Source: a virus. Taken from it: 21,656 bases of DNA. A program made the position numbers and the translations under genes. The first letter of the stretch is position 1. Each line of letters opens with the position of its first letter. Below, one piece after another: positions 1 through 10,005 of the stretch. Below the pieces are notes generated by a model. It had not been told where the DNA came from. It searched no databases and saw nothing but the letters and a program-made list of their open reading frames with translations. The stretch lies in IMG/VR virus record IMGVR_UViG_3300020463_000166, positions 1 to 21,656 of that record; one strand, written 5' to 3'.

Positions 1-3000
1 AGATTGTTGATAACAGTCCTGATGAATTTAAGAATATTATAAAAGATGCTGGTAAGGCTACAGTTCGTGACCATGTAGCAGACTTAAGTTTACTGCAAGT
101 AAAGGCAGCTCAAGCACGAAACGAGACAATGATTAATAATGATGTAGCTGAGTTTATATTTAATTTAGAAACTGGTCTTGAGCAAGGTAACAAAGACCTT
201 ATATCAGCCAGCTTGAATCAGATGGACAATATTTTAAAGAGTGCAGTAATGCACGAGCAAACATCTCTTGATGCATCGAGTAAAAATTTTGCTGAAGGTG
301 TAAGCAGAAAGATGAAAGCAGTAGGTACAAAGACTGCTATTGCTTCTTTATATGACCAACCATTAGCAAAAGAAGAAATACCAGCACTTAATATTTATCT
401 TCAAACTGGATTTAAGGATGCTGTGCTAGAAGCAAATCCAGAACTTTTGAATCAAGCATCAGAAGTCAGAACAAATATGAAATATTATGAGCAAGAGTTT
501 GTATCTAATTACTCAAAGAAACTAGCGGTTGCTAAAAATTCTATAGTATCAAACTCAGATTCATCAAGTTCTAGTGGTAAGAATGCAAAAAAAGATGCAG
601 CTTTTAATGCTATTGATGACATCTTTGATGAATATAAAAACTTAAAAAATACAGACCAAGCTGTTTATAACGATTATTTAAAAAGAATAGTTGACGTTGC
701 AAGAAACGCTGGACCTGATGTTATGCTTACTTCATCAATTGAAGATACTTATGAAAAACTATTGCAAGGTGATGTTGTTGCTAACTTAGTAGATGAGATA
801 TCAGGTATTAAAGATTTAGGTAGTAGAGGTAGAGATGCTATCTCTAAATATCTTTTAACTGGTAATGAAGTAAACTTAGATAGTGTTACACAACTTGATG
901 GTTCTGTAAAAGATACTATACCTCCTGATATCAAAGAAAGAATTAAGGAAATAAGAGGTGATTTATCAGACAGAAGTTATCTTAGCGCACCTAATTTAAG
1001 AGCTGTAACAGAACAAGTAAATCAGTTATCAAGACAGGAAAGAGTTGCAGAGCTTTTAATAAAAAAAGCATATGATGATTCTCAAAAATTAGCAGAAGAC
1101 AAAAAAGGTTTAACTATTGCAATTGATTTTCTTGGTGAAAACACTGACGTTCTTTATCAAATAGATAAGATAGCAAAAACAACAGATATTAAACAAGAAG
1201 ATATAGATAACATGTTGTCTATACGAGATGGTTATCTGGAAAGAATTAATCAAGAAATGCAGAGAAAAGGGACAAAGATAACAGTTCCGTTTTACGCTAA
1301 TGCAAAACAAAATATTGATGCTGCTATTATACAAGCAACACAGAATGTAATGTTGCAAATGGTAGAAAATGATTTGCAGTCAGATGTAAGTTTAATTACC
1401 AAAGTAGATGGTGAGTATGTTGTTAATCCAGATATTAAAAAACGTATTGATGCTGTTGTTGGTTATATTCAAAATCCATTAAAGAAAGAAGGTGTTCCAG
1501 AAGAACTAATAGCATTTAAAGAAAATACTGTAGATAACGCAGATTACTTTGTTCCTCAAGCTGACAAAGTTTTAGAAACAAGACTCCGAGAAATACAATC
1601 AGCGGTACAGTCTAACGCTACTGCTTATGTAAAACTTGCAGACCGTTATAATTTTAATGAATCTATTTTGAATAGAACAATTAAATCTAGTGAAAAAACT
1701 TCAGAGCATACAAATGAAATGTTAATTGATTTAATTAAAACACATGCTAGAGGTTTTTATAATTCTAATCAAAGTCCAGAGCAAAATCTAGAAAGGTTTT
1801 TGCTTAGTAAAACTTCATTGCAAGCTGATAGTAAAATAACAAATACTATGTATAAGTTTATAGCTGATGGATATTTGCCAGCATCATTCATTCGTATTAT
1901 TGATAAAGCATCTAGTCTTAATAACGAACAAATGGGTGCATTAATAACGCACGTTCAAAGATTACAGCATGGTAGGATTCCTGGCACAAATTTTAAGGGT
2001 AGTGCTTTTGGATATCGAGGTGCAAGAGTTGAGGGTGGTGATTATAAATTCAAAGAAGTAAATGATACTATCAATAAACTTCTATCTGTTGCACATGTAT
2101 CAAAGCTAACTGGTAATGTTCGAGAAGTAGAATCTGTTAGTGCTGACTTCTCTGGTGGTGATGCACCAGATTCATCAGAAGTTGAAGTAACTCGTAGTGA
2201 GCCATTGACTGAAATATATAAAGCAATGACAAATCAAACGTCACAAGATTTGAAAGATAACTATGCTGAAATAAGATTAGGACTCATTGACCAGATGCCA
2301 CAAGAGTTAAAGAATCAACAATTGAACGCAAACACAGATGCAATTATTGAAGGGTTAATACACTCAGCAGCTGTTTTTAATAAAGGAAATATTCCAGAAG
2401 AAATTAAAAATTTAACAGATTATATTTATAGAAGTTATATGGTTAATAAAAATAATATTGATTTAAATGATTTTCATGCAGAATATAAACTGTTTCTAAA
2501 AGATTATGTTGACCAAGAGTATATGGAATCTGATGGTAACATTCTTGAGTTTACAAACAATGGGCCGAAAAGTTTTACAAGAACAAGACATGGGTTGCAA
2601 AGATATTTTAATTCACCAGAAAAATATAATGCAGCTATAGATTATATAAATGAGTTATTGCCAGATGGTTTTGTGTTTGACCCAAATACAGTTACAAGTC
2701 CTGAGTTTCAAAGAGCCTATGGTGACCCAAGACAAGAAATAGACCCAACTGTTTTTACTTCAGCTGCACAACAAAGAGCATACTATGCTTCTAAAGCAAG
2801 ACAAGATGCAAACAGAACACAGGCAATGGTGCAAGATTTAGATGGAGGTAAAGTTATTCTTGTTGCTTATCCTACAGCATCAGCACAAGAAACTATATAT
2901 CAAGCATTTGTAAATAAGAATGGCAGATTGAGTCCAGTCAATGTTGTGTCAACAAAAGAAGAAGATGAGGTTCCTTTGGTATTTTCTGCACAGAGTTTGA

Positions 3001-3122
3001 ATAATGCTTTGGTGCAAGATGGTGTTATGGATGGAATATTTCAAGAAGACATTGCTGTAGGAGCTGCAAAACGTAGAGCATTATTTGAAACACTTGGGTT
3101 ATCATTAGATGGTCAAAACTAA
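1..3122 (+). CDS. Large internal virion (ejection) protein, 5' partial
   Basis: The reading frame is open from the left edge (first full codon at base 3) to a TAA at 3120-3122, so 1039 codons are visible and the true start lies outside; the ATG at 129 is internal. The protein is hydrophilic and strongly alpha-helical, rich in K, D, E, N and Q, with a Ser-rich linker at about residues 140-150 counted from that ATG and no signal peptide or clear enzyme motif. Its size and its position directly before another giant protein and a T7-type fibre gene match the gp15/gp16/gp17 order of T7-like phages, where gp15 and gp16 are injected and form a DNA-ejection channel. That role is inferred from gene order, not sequence match. 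Its 3' end overlaps the next gene by 14 nt, which suggests translational coupling. Confidence 0.75.
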   Translation, partial: IVDNSPDEFKNIIKDAGKATVRDHVADLSLLQVKAAQARNETMINNDVAEFIFNLETGLEQGNKDLISASLNQMDNILKSAVMHEQTSLDASSKNFAEGVSRKMKAVGTKTAIASLYDQPLAKEEIPALNIYLQTGFKDAVLEANPELLNQASEVRTNMKYYEQEFVSNYSKKLAVAKNSIVSNSDSSSSSGKNAKKDAAFNAIDDIFDEYKNLKNTDQAVYNDYLKRIVDVARNAGPDVMLTSSIEDTYEKLLQGDVVANLVDEISGIKDLGSRGRDAISKYLLTGNEVNLDSVTQLDGSVKDTIPPDIKERIKEIRGDLSDRSYLSAPNLRAVTEQVNQLSRQERVAELLIKKAYDDSQKLAEDKKGLTIAIDFLGENTDVLYQIDKIAKTTDIKQEDIDNMLSIRDGYLERINQEMQRKGTKITVPFYANAKQNIDAAIIQATQNVMLQMVENDLQSDVSLITKVDGEYVVNPDIKKRIDAVVGYIQNPLKKEGVPEELIAFKENTVDNADYFVPQADKVLETRLREIQSAVQSNATAYVKLADRYNFNESILNRTIKSSEKTSEHTNEMLIDLIKTHARGFYNSNQSPEQNLERFLLSKTSLQADSKITNTMYKFIADGYLPASFIRIIDKASSLNNEQMGALITHVQRLQHGRIPGTNFKGSAFGYRGARVEGGDYKFKEVNDTINKLLSVAHVSKLTGNVREVESVSADFSGGDAPDSSEVEVTRSEPLTEIYKAMTNQTSQDLKDNYAEIRLGLIDQMPQELKNQQLNANTDAIIEGLIHSAAVFNKGNIPEEIKNLTDYIYRSYMVNKNNIDLNDFHAEYKLFLKDYVDQEYMESDGNILEFTNNGPKSFTRTRHGLQRYFNSPEKYNAAIDYINELLPDGFVFDPNTVTSPEFQRAYGDPRQEIDPTVFTSAAQQRAYYASKARQDANRTQAMVQDLDGGKVILVAYPTASAQETIYQAFVNKNGRLSPVNVVSTKEEDEVPLVFSAQSLNNALVQDGVMDGIFQEDIAVGAAKRRALFETLGLSLDGQN

Positions 3123-6100
3123 TTTTCTTTTAGATATAAATTATTATCCAACTGGTATGTCGGAGATAGGAGAGTTTGTTCCTAATGAAAACATCTCACC
3201 TTCATTTTGGGAAACAACACAAGCACAGCTTGGATTTAATTATGACAGCCAAATAGAAGCATTTAAAGAAGACCTTGAGTTTGATACTAAAGGTATTGCT
3301 CGACCTCTCTCCTACTACTTTGGATTAGCTGGTAGCGTTCCACCAACTTTAGGAATGCCAGAAGATTTTGATTCTTTCAAAGCATTAGAAGATATAAAGA
3401 ATGCACCACCAGTTCCATTTGACCCTAACTTTAATCCATTTGAACAAGACTTAATTGCTGGTTATGAGGAGCATGCAGATTATTTTGCAGACTCAAAAAA
3501 CTTAGAACACTTTAATTTTAAAAAACGAGTTCTTGATGAGAATATAAAGAGAAGAGAAATAATAAGGTTTTCTGGGTTCTTCCAAAACTTAGGAGCTGCA
3601 TTCTTTGACCCTATTAATTTTATAGCTTTACCTTTTGGTGGACCTACTGTTGGGATAGCAAGGTCAGCAGTAAGAGTAGGTGCTGGAACTGGTGTTATAG
3701 TTGCAGCTCAAGAAGCTACTCGATATCCATTCGACCCATTAGCAACTCCTGGGGAAGTGGCAGCAAGTGTTGGAACGGCTGCAGTTTTTGGTGGTGTTCT
3801 TGGTGGATTTATTGGAATGCCAAGAAGTTTACAAGCAAGAAGAATCAGAAAAACAACTGATGAATTTGTAAAGAATGTTCAAAGAAATAATCAAGATGTA
3901 GACTTTGCTACTCATGCTGTGCGAACAGCACAAGCAAGAGATGTTGGACCTCGACCAATAGGAGATGTTCTCTCTCCCTATAGTAAAGACCAAGTAGCAG
4001 ACGTTTTAAAAGAAGGTTCTGATATATCATCTGGGTTAAGAATGAGGAAAGATTTGCTAAAGGGTAATAGGTCTGCTCTTGAAAGATTGGCAAATGATGC
4101 TGGTGATAGTTTGCCTGACTTCAAAGCAAGATTAAAAAGTGAGATAGATGATTTAGTACAACGTCAGAAAGAAAACTCTTACGTTCAAAGAACAAAAATA
4201 TTTAAAGACTCAAGAAAACTTGCAGAAGGTAAGATTACAGAAATAAAAGTAAACAATAAGATTATGAAGTCTGATGAGATAGAGGGTCTTGCTAATAGTG
4301 ATAAACTTATTGGCAACAAAAGAATGTATGAGAAAGCACTCCCTAAACTTAAAAAGACAATAAAAAGTATTGAAACTAAAATTGAAAAGCTAGCAAAGAA
4401 GTTAGAAGTTGTTCAAGGAAGAATAAAGCAAAATGGTTTTAGTTCTCCTGACCAGCAACAAGTCTTATTCTTTGGAGCTAAAAGAGATGAAGCCTATAAA
4501 GAAGGTAATCCTTTGCATGAAAAACAGCTAAAGTCTTATTTATCACAAGCTACAGCTAACAATAAAGAAATGAAAACTTTAGAAAGTTCTCTTACTGCTA
4601 CACGAAATAGAGAACAGGAATTACAAACTCGGCAGTCAGATAATAATGTTGCCATACAAAATACACGCAAAGCAATAGATGCAAAGAATGAGTACTTAGA
4701 TTTTGAAGAAGGTAAATTTATCAAGAGTCCTTTATTTAAGTTTGTTCCAACACCAATAAAGTCATTGTTGTTTGATAAGACAGCAACTGGTACAGCCAAG
4801 TTTGCAATGCTCAAGATAGGACATGATAGTGGTATTGGATTGGAGCTAGTAAAGCGTGGTCTTAAATTAGGTAGCAGTATATTCCAAAGAAAGAAAACAC
4901 ACGATGGTAAGATATACGACATGGTTCTTACTATGAGAAGTTTTTATCTACGAAGTATTGGTATGAGTGATTTGAAAGCAACCAATTTGTTTTCAATGGA
5001 GCAGATAGAATGGCAAAAGTTATATACTGGTGCGACCCAAAGAATGGGTGGTGGTTATATCAAAAGTGAAAAAGAGTTTATGCATGATGTAGCTGTTAAG
5101 TATATGAAAGATGAAAAAGGTACAAATGACTTTGAACAAGCAGCCCTAGATTATCTTAAGAAAAAATTTAAAGATGAACGTATGGAGAAAGAATCTGTTG
5201 GTTTGTTGGGTGGTACTGACTTTCTTAAAACTCTTATAGAAAATAAAAAGTTAGACATAGAAAAAAGACAACCGACAAGAGATAAGTATGTGAATGAACT
5301 AAACAAGTTAGAACATTATTCAAATCCAAAGCTAGGTACAAAAGAAGACCCATATCTTTATCATGGATTTAATCTTAAGAGTGTCCTTGATGACCCAAGT
5401 GATGCAAACAAAACATTAAACAGCTTTATAGATAAAGATGGTAACCTCACTCTCAAACAAAGTGGTGATGATTTAGTAGGTGATAAACAGTTAGGTTTAT
5501 CTATGTCAGAGACTTTTGCTGGTGCAAGAGAGTATACATCAATTAGAAATAAAATATTAAAGTCAAACAATAGAAAAGCTATTGGTGATGAAAATTCCTA
5601 TGTCATACAAATAAAGAAGTCTGCTTTAGAAAAGAGATATAAAACAAAAGCAGATACAATGGATGAGGTAGTTGTTACTGGTCAAAAAGATATTAAGATA
5701 CGAAAAGGTGATTACGAAATATTTGACTTCAAAAGTAAGGCAGCAAAAAGAGCTCGAGATGAAGGGTTCGTTTCTAACTACACACCATTCTTAGATAAGA
5801 TTCCAAAGTTTTACAAAGAACGCATACCACAATTAAAATCATATATTAAGAATTATGATGAAAGATTAACTGGCTTAAAAGAAGAGATAAACGATTTAAT
5901 CGAAAGAGTTAAATCAATGGATGACGCTAAGAAGTTAGGCAAAGAATACTTAGACGATAACTTTTTCCCAAGAAATTTTGATACACAGTCAATAAGAAAC
6001 AACAGAGAACGATTCATTGACATCCTCACTACAGAGTTAATGAAAACAAAGTACAGATTTAACAAAAAGAATCAGATTAACAAAGGTCTTATGTCAGAGA

Positions 6101-7770
6101 CTGATGCTCGTAAGTTAGCAGAGCAGACAACTAAAAGAATATTGCACGAAGAAGAAGCACCAGTTGATGAAATATTTGTTGGTACTGGTGTCTCTAAACA
6201 TTTGATGGGTAGAGTATTAGATATACCAAATAGTAAATTGGTAGACTTTATAGTTACTGACCCCATAGCAGTATATAAAAAGTATGTTCAGTCAACCGCT
6301 GGGTTGGTTGAGTTCAAAAGAGAGTTTGGAATATTTAAAACTATAAATGATATCAAGGATGATATTTTTGATTCTGCTATAGAAAATGGTCATAGCATTG
6401 CTGATGCAGAGAGACACTTCATGAATGTACGATTTATGTATGACAGAGTTGTTACTGGCAGATTGCATGATAATCCTTACAGCATATCAAAGAAGTTGAT
6501 AAATGTTGTAAGAAGTGGTGCTCAACTTAACTTTCTTGGTAGTGTGGTATATTCAACTATTGCAGAACCAGCTACTATAATGATGAATCATGGTGTGGGT
6601 CGTACTTTGTATGGACTTAGCCAAGTATTTTTTAATCCAAAAGTATTTAGGAACACTCTTCAAAATATTGGTAAATCTGGTGAAGCAATAGACCTTACGT
6701 TAGGGTCAATGAACAACAGATTTGTAAGTGAAATGCAGATGAATCGTATGGGTGACCATGCCCTAGATAAAACAAAGAATGTTTTTTATATTATGAATGG
6801 TCTTACTGTAGTTACTACAGCATTAAAAAGATTAGATGGTGTATTAAGAACTGACCATTATATTTCAGCAGCAGTTCGATGGAGCAGAGGTCAAGCAAGT
6901 GACTTTGATAAACAGTACCTTCTTAGGTACAACATAAACAAAGCAGATGCTGATAAAATTAATCAACTTGTACTTGATGGTAAAATACAAAAACATATGG
7001 AAGGCGATAAAGGTTTGTATCTTGCTGATTATGATGAGTGGGGAGATGAAGTTCTTGTAGATAATTTTAAAAGTGCTTTGTCGAGTGGTATTTTAAATAC
7101 TGTATTGATGGGTACTCCAGCAGATAAGCCGAAGATTGTTGATGGCTTGGTATTTTTGCGTACTTCTACTATTAACAAAGCTGGATTAGGTGGTTTACTT
7201 AAAGAAAGCAAAGATTATCCAGGCTATGTAAAGTTAGATATACCCTTATTAGGATTACCATTCCAATTTTTCTCATATTCTTTTGCTGCTTTGAATAAAG
7301 TGACTGCATCAATTGCTCAAGGCAATGTAAAGAGTAGGGTGATGGCACCAATTGTTGGTGTTGGTTTAGCCTATGCTGGATTAAGTTTGCGAAAACCTGA
7401 TTATGTCTGGGATAATATGGATTTCCAAGACAAGATGATGCAATCAATAGAGTATTCCGGTGTAGCTGCATTGTATATGGATTTATTTTATGAATCTATG
7501 CACACAATTTTAGCAGTAAATGGGACAAATATTACTGGTGGTTTTCTAAGTCCTAAATATAAAGATACTCCACATGAAGCCCTAATAGGATTAACTGGAG
7601 CTGGACCAAGCCATTCATTAAGCATTGTTCATGCAATACATGAGATGATATATGGTGATTTTGGTAAAGGTGCTGGAGATGTTATTAAGCTAGCACCCTT
7701 TGCTGGTATCCCATATATAAAAAGTCATGTAAATGACCTAGCATACACGCTTGATGATACGTTTGACTAA
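3109..7770 (+). CDS. Giant internal virion/ejection protein (T7 gp16-position) with ADP-ribosyltransferase-like segment
   Basis: A 1553-residue protein. Residues about 160-240 form a Gly/Ala-rich hydrophobic stretch, residues about 400-500 look coiled-coil, and the C-terminal third (about 1130-1550) is rich in hydrophobic helices, for example near 1380-1425, as expected of a protein that inserts into or crosses the host envelope. At about 745-875 there is a compact segment with the order YLYHGF (749-754), LSMSET followed by A-R-E-Y (797-809), a beta-like YVIQI stretch, DEVVVTG (852-858) and KGDYEIF (866-872). This resembles the H/Y, STS-like and E-containing strands of ADP-ribosyltransferase folds. 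No lytic transglycosylase motif was found, unlike T7 gp16. Gene order supports an ejection role. The ATG at 3109 has only a weak Shine-Dalgarno; ATG 3157 is an alternative start. Confidence 0.75.
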   Translation: MVKTNFLLDINYYPTGMSEIGEFVPNENISPSFWETTQAQLGFNYDSQIEAFKEDLEFDTKGIARPLSYYFGLAGSVPPTLGMPEDFDSFKALEDIKNAPPVPFDPNFNPFEQDLIAGYEEHADYFADSKNLEHFNFKKRVLDENIKRREIIRFSGFFQNLGAAFFDPINFIALPFGGPTVGIARSAVRVGAGTGVIVAAQEATRYPFDPLATPGEVAASVGTAAVFGGVLGGFIGMPRSLQARRIRKTTDEFVKNVQRNNQDVDFATHAVRTAQARDVGPRPIGDVLSPYSKDQVADVLKEGSDISSGLRMRKDLLKGNRSALERLANDAGDSLPDFKARLKSEIDDLVQRQKENSYVQRTKIFKDSRKLAEGKITEIKVNNKIMKSDEIEGLANSDKLIGNKRMYEKALPKLKKTIKSIETKIEKLAKKLEVVQGRIKQNGFSSPDQQQVLFFGAKRDEAYKEGNPLHEKQLKSYLSQATANNKEMKTLESSLTATRNREQELQTRQSDNNVAIQNTRKAIDAKNEYLDFEEGKFIKSPLFKFVPTPIKSLLFDKTATGTAKFAMLKIGHDSGIGLELVKRGLKLGSSIFQRKKTHDGKIYDMVLTMRSFYLRSIGMSDLKATNLFSMEQIEWQKLYTGATQRMGGGYIKSEKEFMHDVAVKYMKDEKGTNDFEQAALDYLKKKFKDERMEKESVGLLGGTDFLKTLIENKKLDIEKRQPTRDKYVNELNKLEHYSNPKLGTKEDPYLYHGFNLKSVLDDPSDANKTLNSFIDKDGNLTLKQSGDDLVGDKQLGLSMSETFAGAREYTSIRNKILKSNNRKAIGDENSYVIQIKKSALEKRYKTKADTMDEVVVTGQKDIKIRKGDYEIFDFKSKAAKRARDEGFVSNYTPFLDKIPKFYKERIPQLKSYIKNYDERLTGLKEEINDLIERVKSMDDAKKLGKEYLDDNFFPRNFDTQSIRNNRERFIDILTTELMKTKYRFNKKNQINKGLMSETDARKLAEQTTKRILHEEEAPVDEIFVGTGVSKHLMGRVLDIPNSKLVDFIVTDPIAVYKKYVQSTAGLVEFKREFGIFKTINDIKDDIFDSAIENGHSIADAERHFMNVRFMYDRVVTGRLHDNPYSISKKLINVVRSGAQLNFLGSVVYSTIAEPATIMMNHGVGRTLYGLSQVFFNPKVFRNTLQNIGKSGEAIDLTLGSMNNRFVSEMQMNRMGDHALDKTKNVFYIMNGLTVVTTALKRLDGVLRTDHYISAAVRWSRGQASDFDKQYLLRYNINKADADKINQLVLDGKIQKHMEGDKGLYLADYDEWGDEVLVDNFKSALSSGILNTVLMGTPADKPKIVDGLVFLRTSTINKAGLGGLLKESKDYPGYVKLDIPLLGLPFQFFSYSFAALNKVTASIAQGNVKSRVMAPIVGVGLAYAGLSLRKPDYVWDNMDFQDKMMQSIEYSGVAALYMDLFYESMHTILAVNGTNITGGFLSPKYKDTPHEALIGLTGAGPSHSLSIVHAIHEMIYGDFGKGAGDVIKLAPFAGIPYIKSHVNDLAYTLDDTFD

Positions 7771-7797
7771 AATATAAAAAGAAAGTAGAGTTTCGTT

Positions 7798-9567
7798 ATG
7801 ACAATATCAGTATCAAATAATACCCCAAGAGTATCATATACTGTTGGTCAAGGTGTAACACAGACCTCTTTTACTGTAAACTTCGAGTTCTTTGCAGCAG
7901 CAGACCTAAATGTATTCGTAGACAATGTGTTAAAAACAATCACCACTCACTACACAGTATCAGGTGGCAATGGTTCAACAGGAGCAGTTGCTATAAGCGT
8001 AACAGGAGCAAGTGGTGGTTCAACAGTAGTGATAACTAGAGACATTGCACTTGAAAGAACAACAGACTTCCCAAGTTCTGGTGCATTTAACATCTCTTCT
8101 TTAAATACTGAGCTAGATAAATTAGTTGCAATAGACGCTGATGTTGATGACACAATAGGAAGGTCGATAAGACTACAAGATTCTGATGCTTCTGCATCTA
8201 TGGAGCTACCTCTCAAAGCATCGAGAGTAGGTACAGTTATGGCTTTTAATGCAACAACTGGTGCTGTAGAAGCTGGACCAAGTATTTCTGCTGTAACAAC
8301 TGTAGCAACACAGTCAGCTAACATAAATACTGTTGCTGGTATAAGTGCAAATGTAACGACTGTGGCTGGTGTAGCATCAAATGTGACGACTGTAGCTGGG
8401 ATTGCAAGCAATGTTACTTCCGTTGCTGGAGTTGCAAGTGATGTTACAACTGTTGCTGGTAAAGCATCTTTAATTACCTCTGCTTTTGCTAGTGGTATGT
8501 CGCTTGTTACATCAGATTTTGTAAGTGATGTTAATATTCTTGCAACAACTGATATTGTTAATGATATAAATTTACTTGCGACTTCAGATATTGTTAGCGA
8601 TTTGAATACACTAGCAACATCTGACATTGTTTCAGATATAAATACCCTAGCAACATCAGATATAGTTAGTGATTTAAATACATTAGCTACAAGCGATATT
8701 GTTTCAGATATAAATACATTGGCAACATCCGATATTGTTACCGACCTAAATTTATTGGCAACTTCTGATTTTGTGTCTGATTTGAATACGTTAGCTACTA
8801 CTACAAATGTAAATAATATTGCTACCGTGGCAACTAATATTACTGGAGTAAATACTTTTACAGAAAGATATAGGGTTGCATCATCTGCTCCAAGTTCGAG
8901 TCTTGATGAAGGTGACTTGTACTTTGACACTACTTTAAATGAGCTAAAAGCATATAATGGTAGTGCTTGGCAATCGACTGCACCATCTGCGGCAAATCAA
9001 GTAAATATTAATATTGTTGCTGGTGAGATTACGGCTCAAGAAGATTTAGGTTCTATAGCAAATGCTGTTTCTACAAGCTCTGGTAACAATATAAATACTG
9101 TTGGTGCGGCGATAGCAAATGTAAATACAGTTGCTGGTATATCATCAAACGTGACCACGGTTGCTGGGATATCATCAAATATAACGTCAGTTGCTAACAT
9201 TGCCTCTAATGTTACCACAGTTGCTTCCAACATATCTGGTTTAAATAGTTTTGCTGAGAGGTACAGAGTAGCAAGCTCTGCACCAACCAGCTCATTAGAT
9301 GCTGGTGATTTATATTTCAATACGTCCACAAATACTCTGAATTATTACACAGGTTCAACATTTCAAGCTGTAGTTGCTGGAGCTATGACTTCTCTAGCTG
9401 TAGATAGCACACCTCAACTTGGAGGTAATCTTGATGTTAATGGTAAATCAATTGTATCTGCATCAAATGGGGATATTACAATTGCACCAAATGGTTCTGG
9501 TGAGATTAATTTAAATGGTACGGTCAATACTGACAACTTAACTATAGACTTTGGGAGTATAGCATAA
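7798..9567 (+). CDS. Tail fibre protein with T7-type N-terminal adaptor domain
   Basis: A 589-residue protein. Residues about 8-125 match the pattern of the T7 gp17 N-terminal domain (Phage_T7_tail family), which docks the fibre to the short tail. Then come 10-residue repeats of the type SNVTTVAGIA (about 182-225), eight 12-residue repeats of the type SDIVSDLNTLAT (239-334), and two copies of a module beginning ERYRVASSAP (about 350-395 and 480-525). The C-terminal stretch contains LGGNLDVNG (near 541-549), often seen in marine phage fibres. The repeats probably form a trimeric shaft. The protein lacks an obvious large receptor-binding tip, so the next two genes may supply it. The stop and the next start share one base (TAATG). 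Confidence 0.88.
   Translation: MTISVSNNTPRVSYTVGQGVTQTSFTVNFEFFAAADLNVFVDNVLKTITTHYTVSGGNGSTGAVAISVTGASGGSTVVITRDIALERTTDFPSSGAFNISSLNTELDKLVAIDADVDDTIGRSIRLQDSDASASMELPLKASRVGTVMAFNATTGAVEAGPSISAVTTVATQSANINTVAGISANVTTVAGVASNVTTVAGIASNVTSVAGVASDVTTVAGKASLITSAFASGMSLVTSDFVSDVNILATTDIVNDINLLATSDIVSDLNTLATSDIVSDINTLATSDIVSDLNTLATSDIVSDINTLATSDIVTDLNLLATSDFVSDLNTLATTTNVNNIATVATNITGVNTFTERYRVASSAPSSSLDEGDLYFDTTLNELKAYNGSAWQSTAPSAANQVNINIVAGEITAQEDLGSIANAVSTSSGNNINTVGAAIANVNTVAGISSNVTTVAGISSNITSVANIASNVTTVASNISGLNSFAERYRVASSAPTSSLDAGDLYFNTSTNTLNYYTGSTFQAVVAGAMTSLAVDSTPQLGGNLDVNGKSIVSASNGDITIAPNGSGEINLNGTVNTDNLTIDFGSIA
8512..8799 (+). repeat. Eight tandem 36-nt (12-residue) repeats in the tail fibre gene
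   Basis: Eight in-frame units encode variants of SDIVSDLNTLAT, with a ninth decayed copy (TTNVNNIATVAT) after them. Units alternate between SDLNTLAT and SDINTLAT, and the codon for the middle Ser alternates between AGC/AGT and TCA, so the middle of the array looks like duplication of a 72-nt double unit. The periodicity is typical of a beta-helical or coiled shaft. Confidence 0.9.
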
Positions 9568-10004
9568 TGGCAAAACTTTTAAAATTAAGAGGTGGTACAA
9601 CTTCTCAGCATAGTTCTTTTACTGGTGCTGAACGTGAGGTCACAGTAGATACAGATAAAGAAACTCTTGTAGTACATGATGGGAGTACTGCTGGCGGTTT
9701 CCCTTTAATGAGAATAACTTGGGAAACTAAAACATCAGCTTTTAATGTTGGTATAAATAGAGGTTATTTTGTAGATACATCAGGTGGTGCGGTTACAGCA
9801 ACTTTACCAGCCAGCCCTATTGCTGGTGATACTGTTCGATTTATAGACTTAAGTGCAACATTTGATTCAAACAATTTGACTGTTGCTCGCAATAGCAAGA
9901 AGATACAAGGTGATGCTAGTGACTTAACAGTTGCTACAGAACGAGCTGGATTTGCTCTGGTATTCTCAGGGGATACACAGGGTTGGCTTTTACAGGAGAA
10001 ATAA
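9567..10004 (+). CDS. Tail fibre/appendage protein with Mtd N-terminal-like domain
   Basis: A 145-residue protein. The N-terminus (LKLRGGTTSQHSSF, then EVTVDTDKETLVVHDG at about 24-39) matches the beta-rich repeat found at the N-terminus of major tropism determinant proteins and many phage fibre proteins (Mtd_N-like). The rest (about 55-145) is a beta-strand-rich domain with IAGDTVRFID and a terminal WLLQEK, similar to small fibre-associated proteins. It starts inside the stop of the fibre gene (TAATG), so it is almost certainly co-translated with it. It probably forms part of the distal fibre or a receptor-binding accessory. The family assignment is from pattern recognition only. Confidence 0.75.
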   Translation: MAKLLKLRGGTTSQHSSFTGAEREVTVDTDKETLVVHDGSTAGGFPLMRITWETKTSAFNVGINRGYFVDTSGGAVTATLPASPIAGDTVRFIDLSATFDSNNLTVARNSKKIQGDASDLTVATERAGFALVFSGDTQGWLLQEK

Positions 10005-10005
10005 A

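Noticed and set aside
4536-4922. 128-codon minus-strand frame inside the giant ejection protein gene
   Set aside because: It is antisense to a clear coding frame, with no Shine-Dalgarno and no recognisable domain.
7950-8930. 326-codon open frame on the minus strand across the tail fibre gene
   Set aside because: It is antisense to the repeat-rich fibre; the repeats keep the frame open. The product is low-complexity and there is no ribosome binding site.
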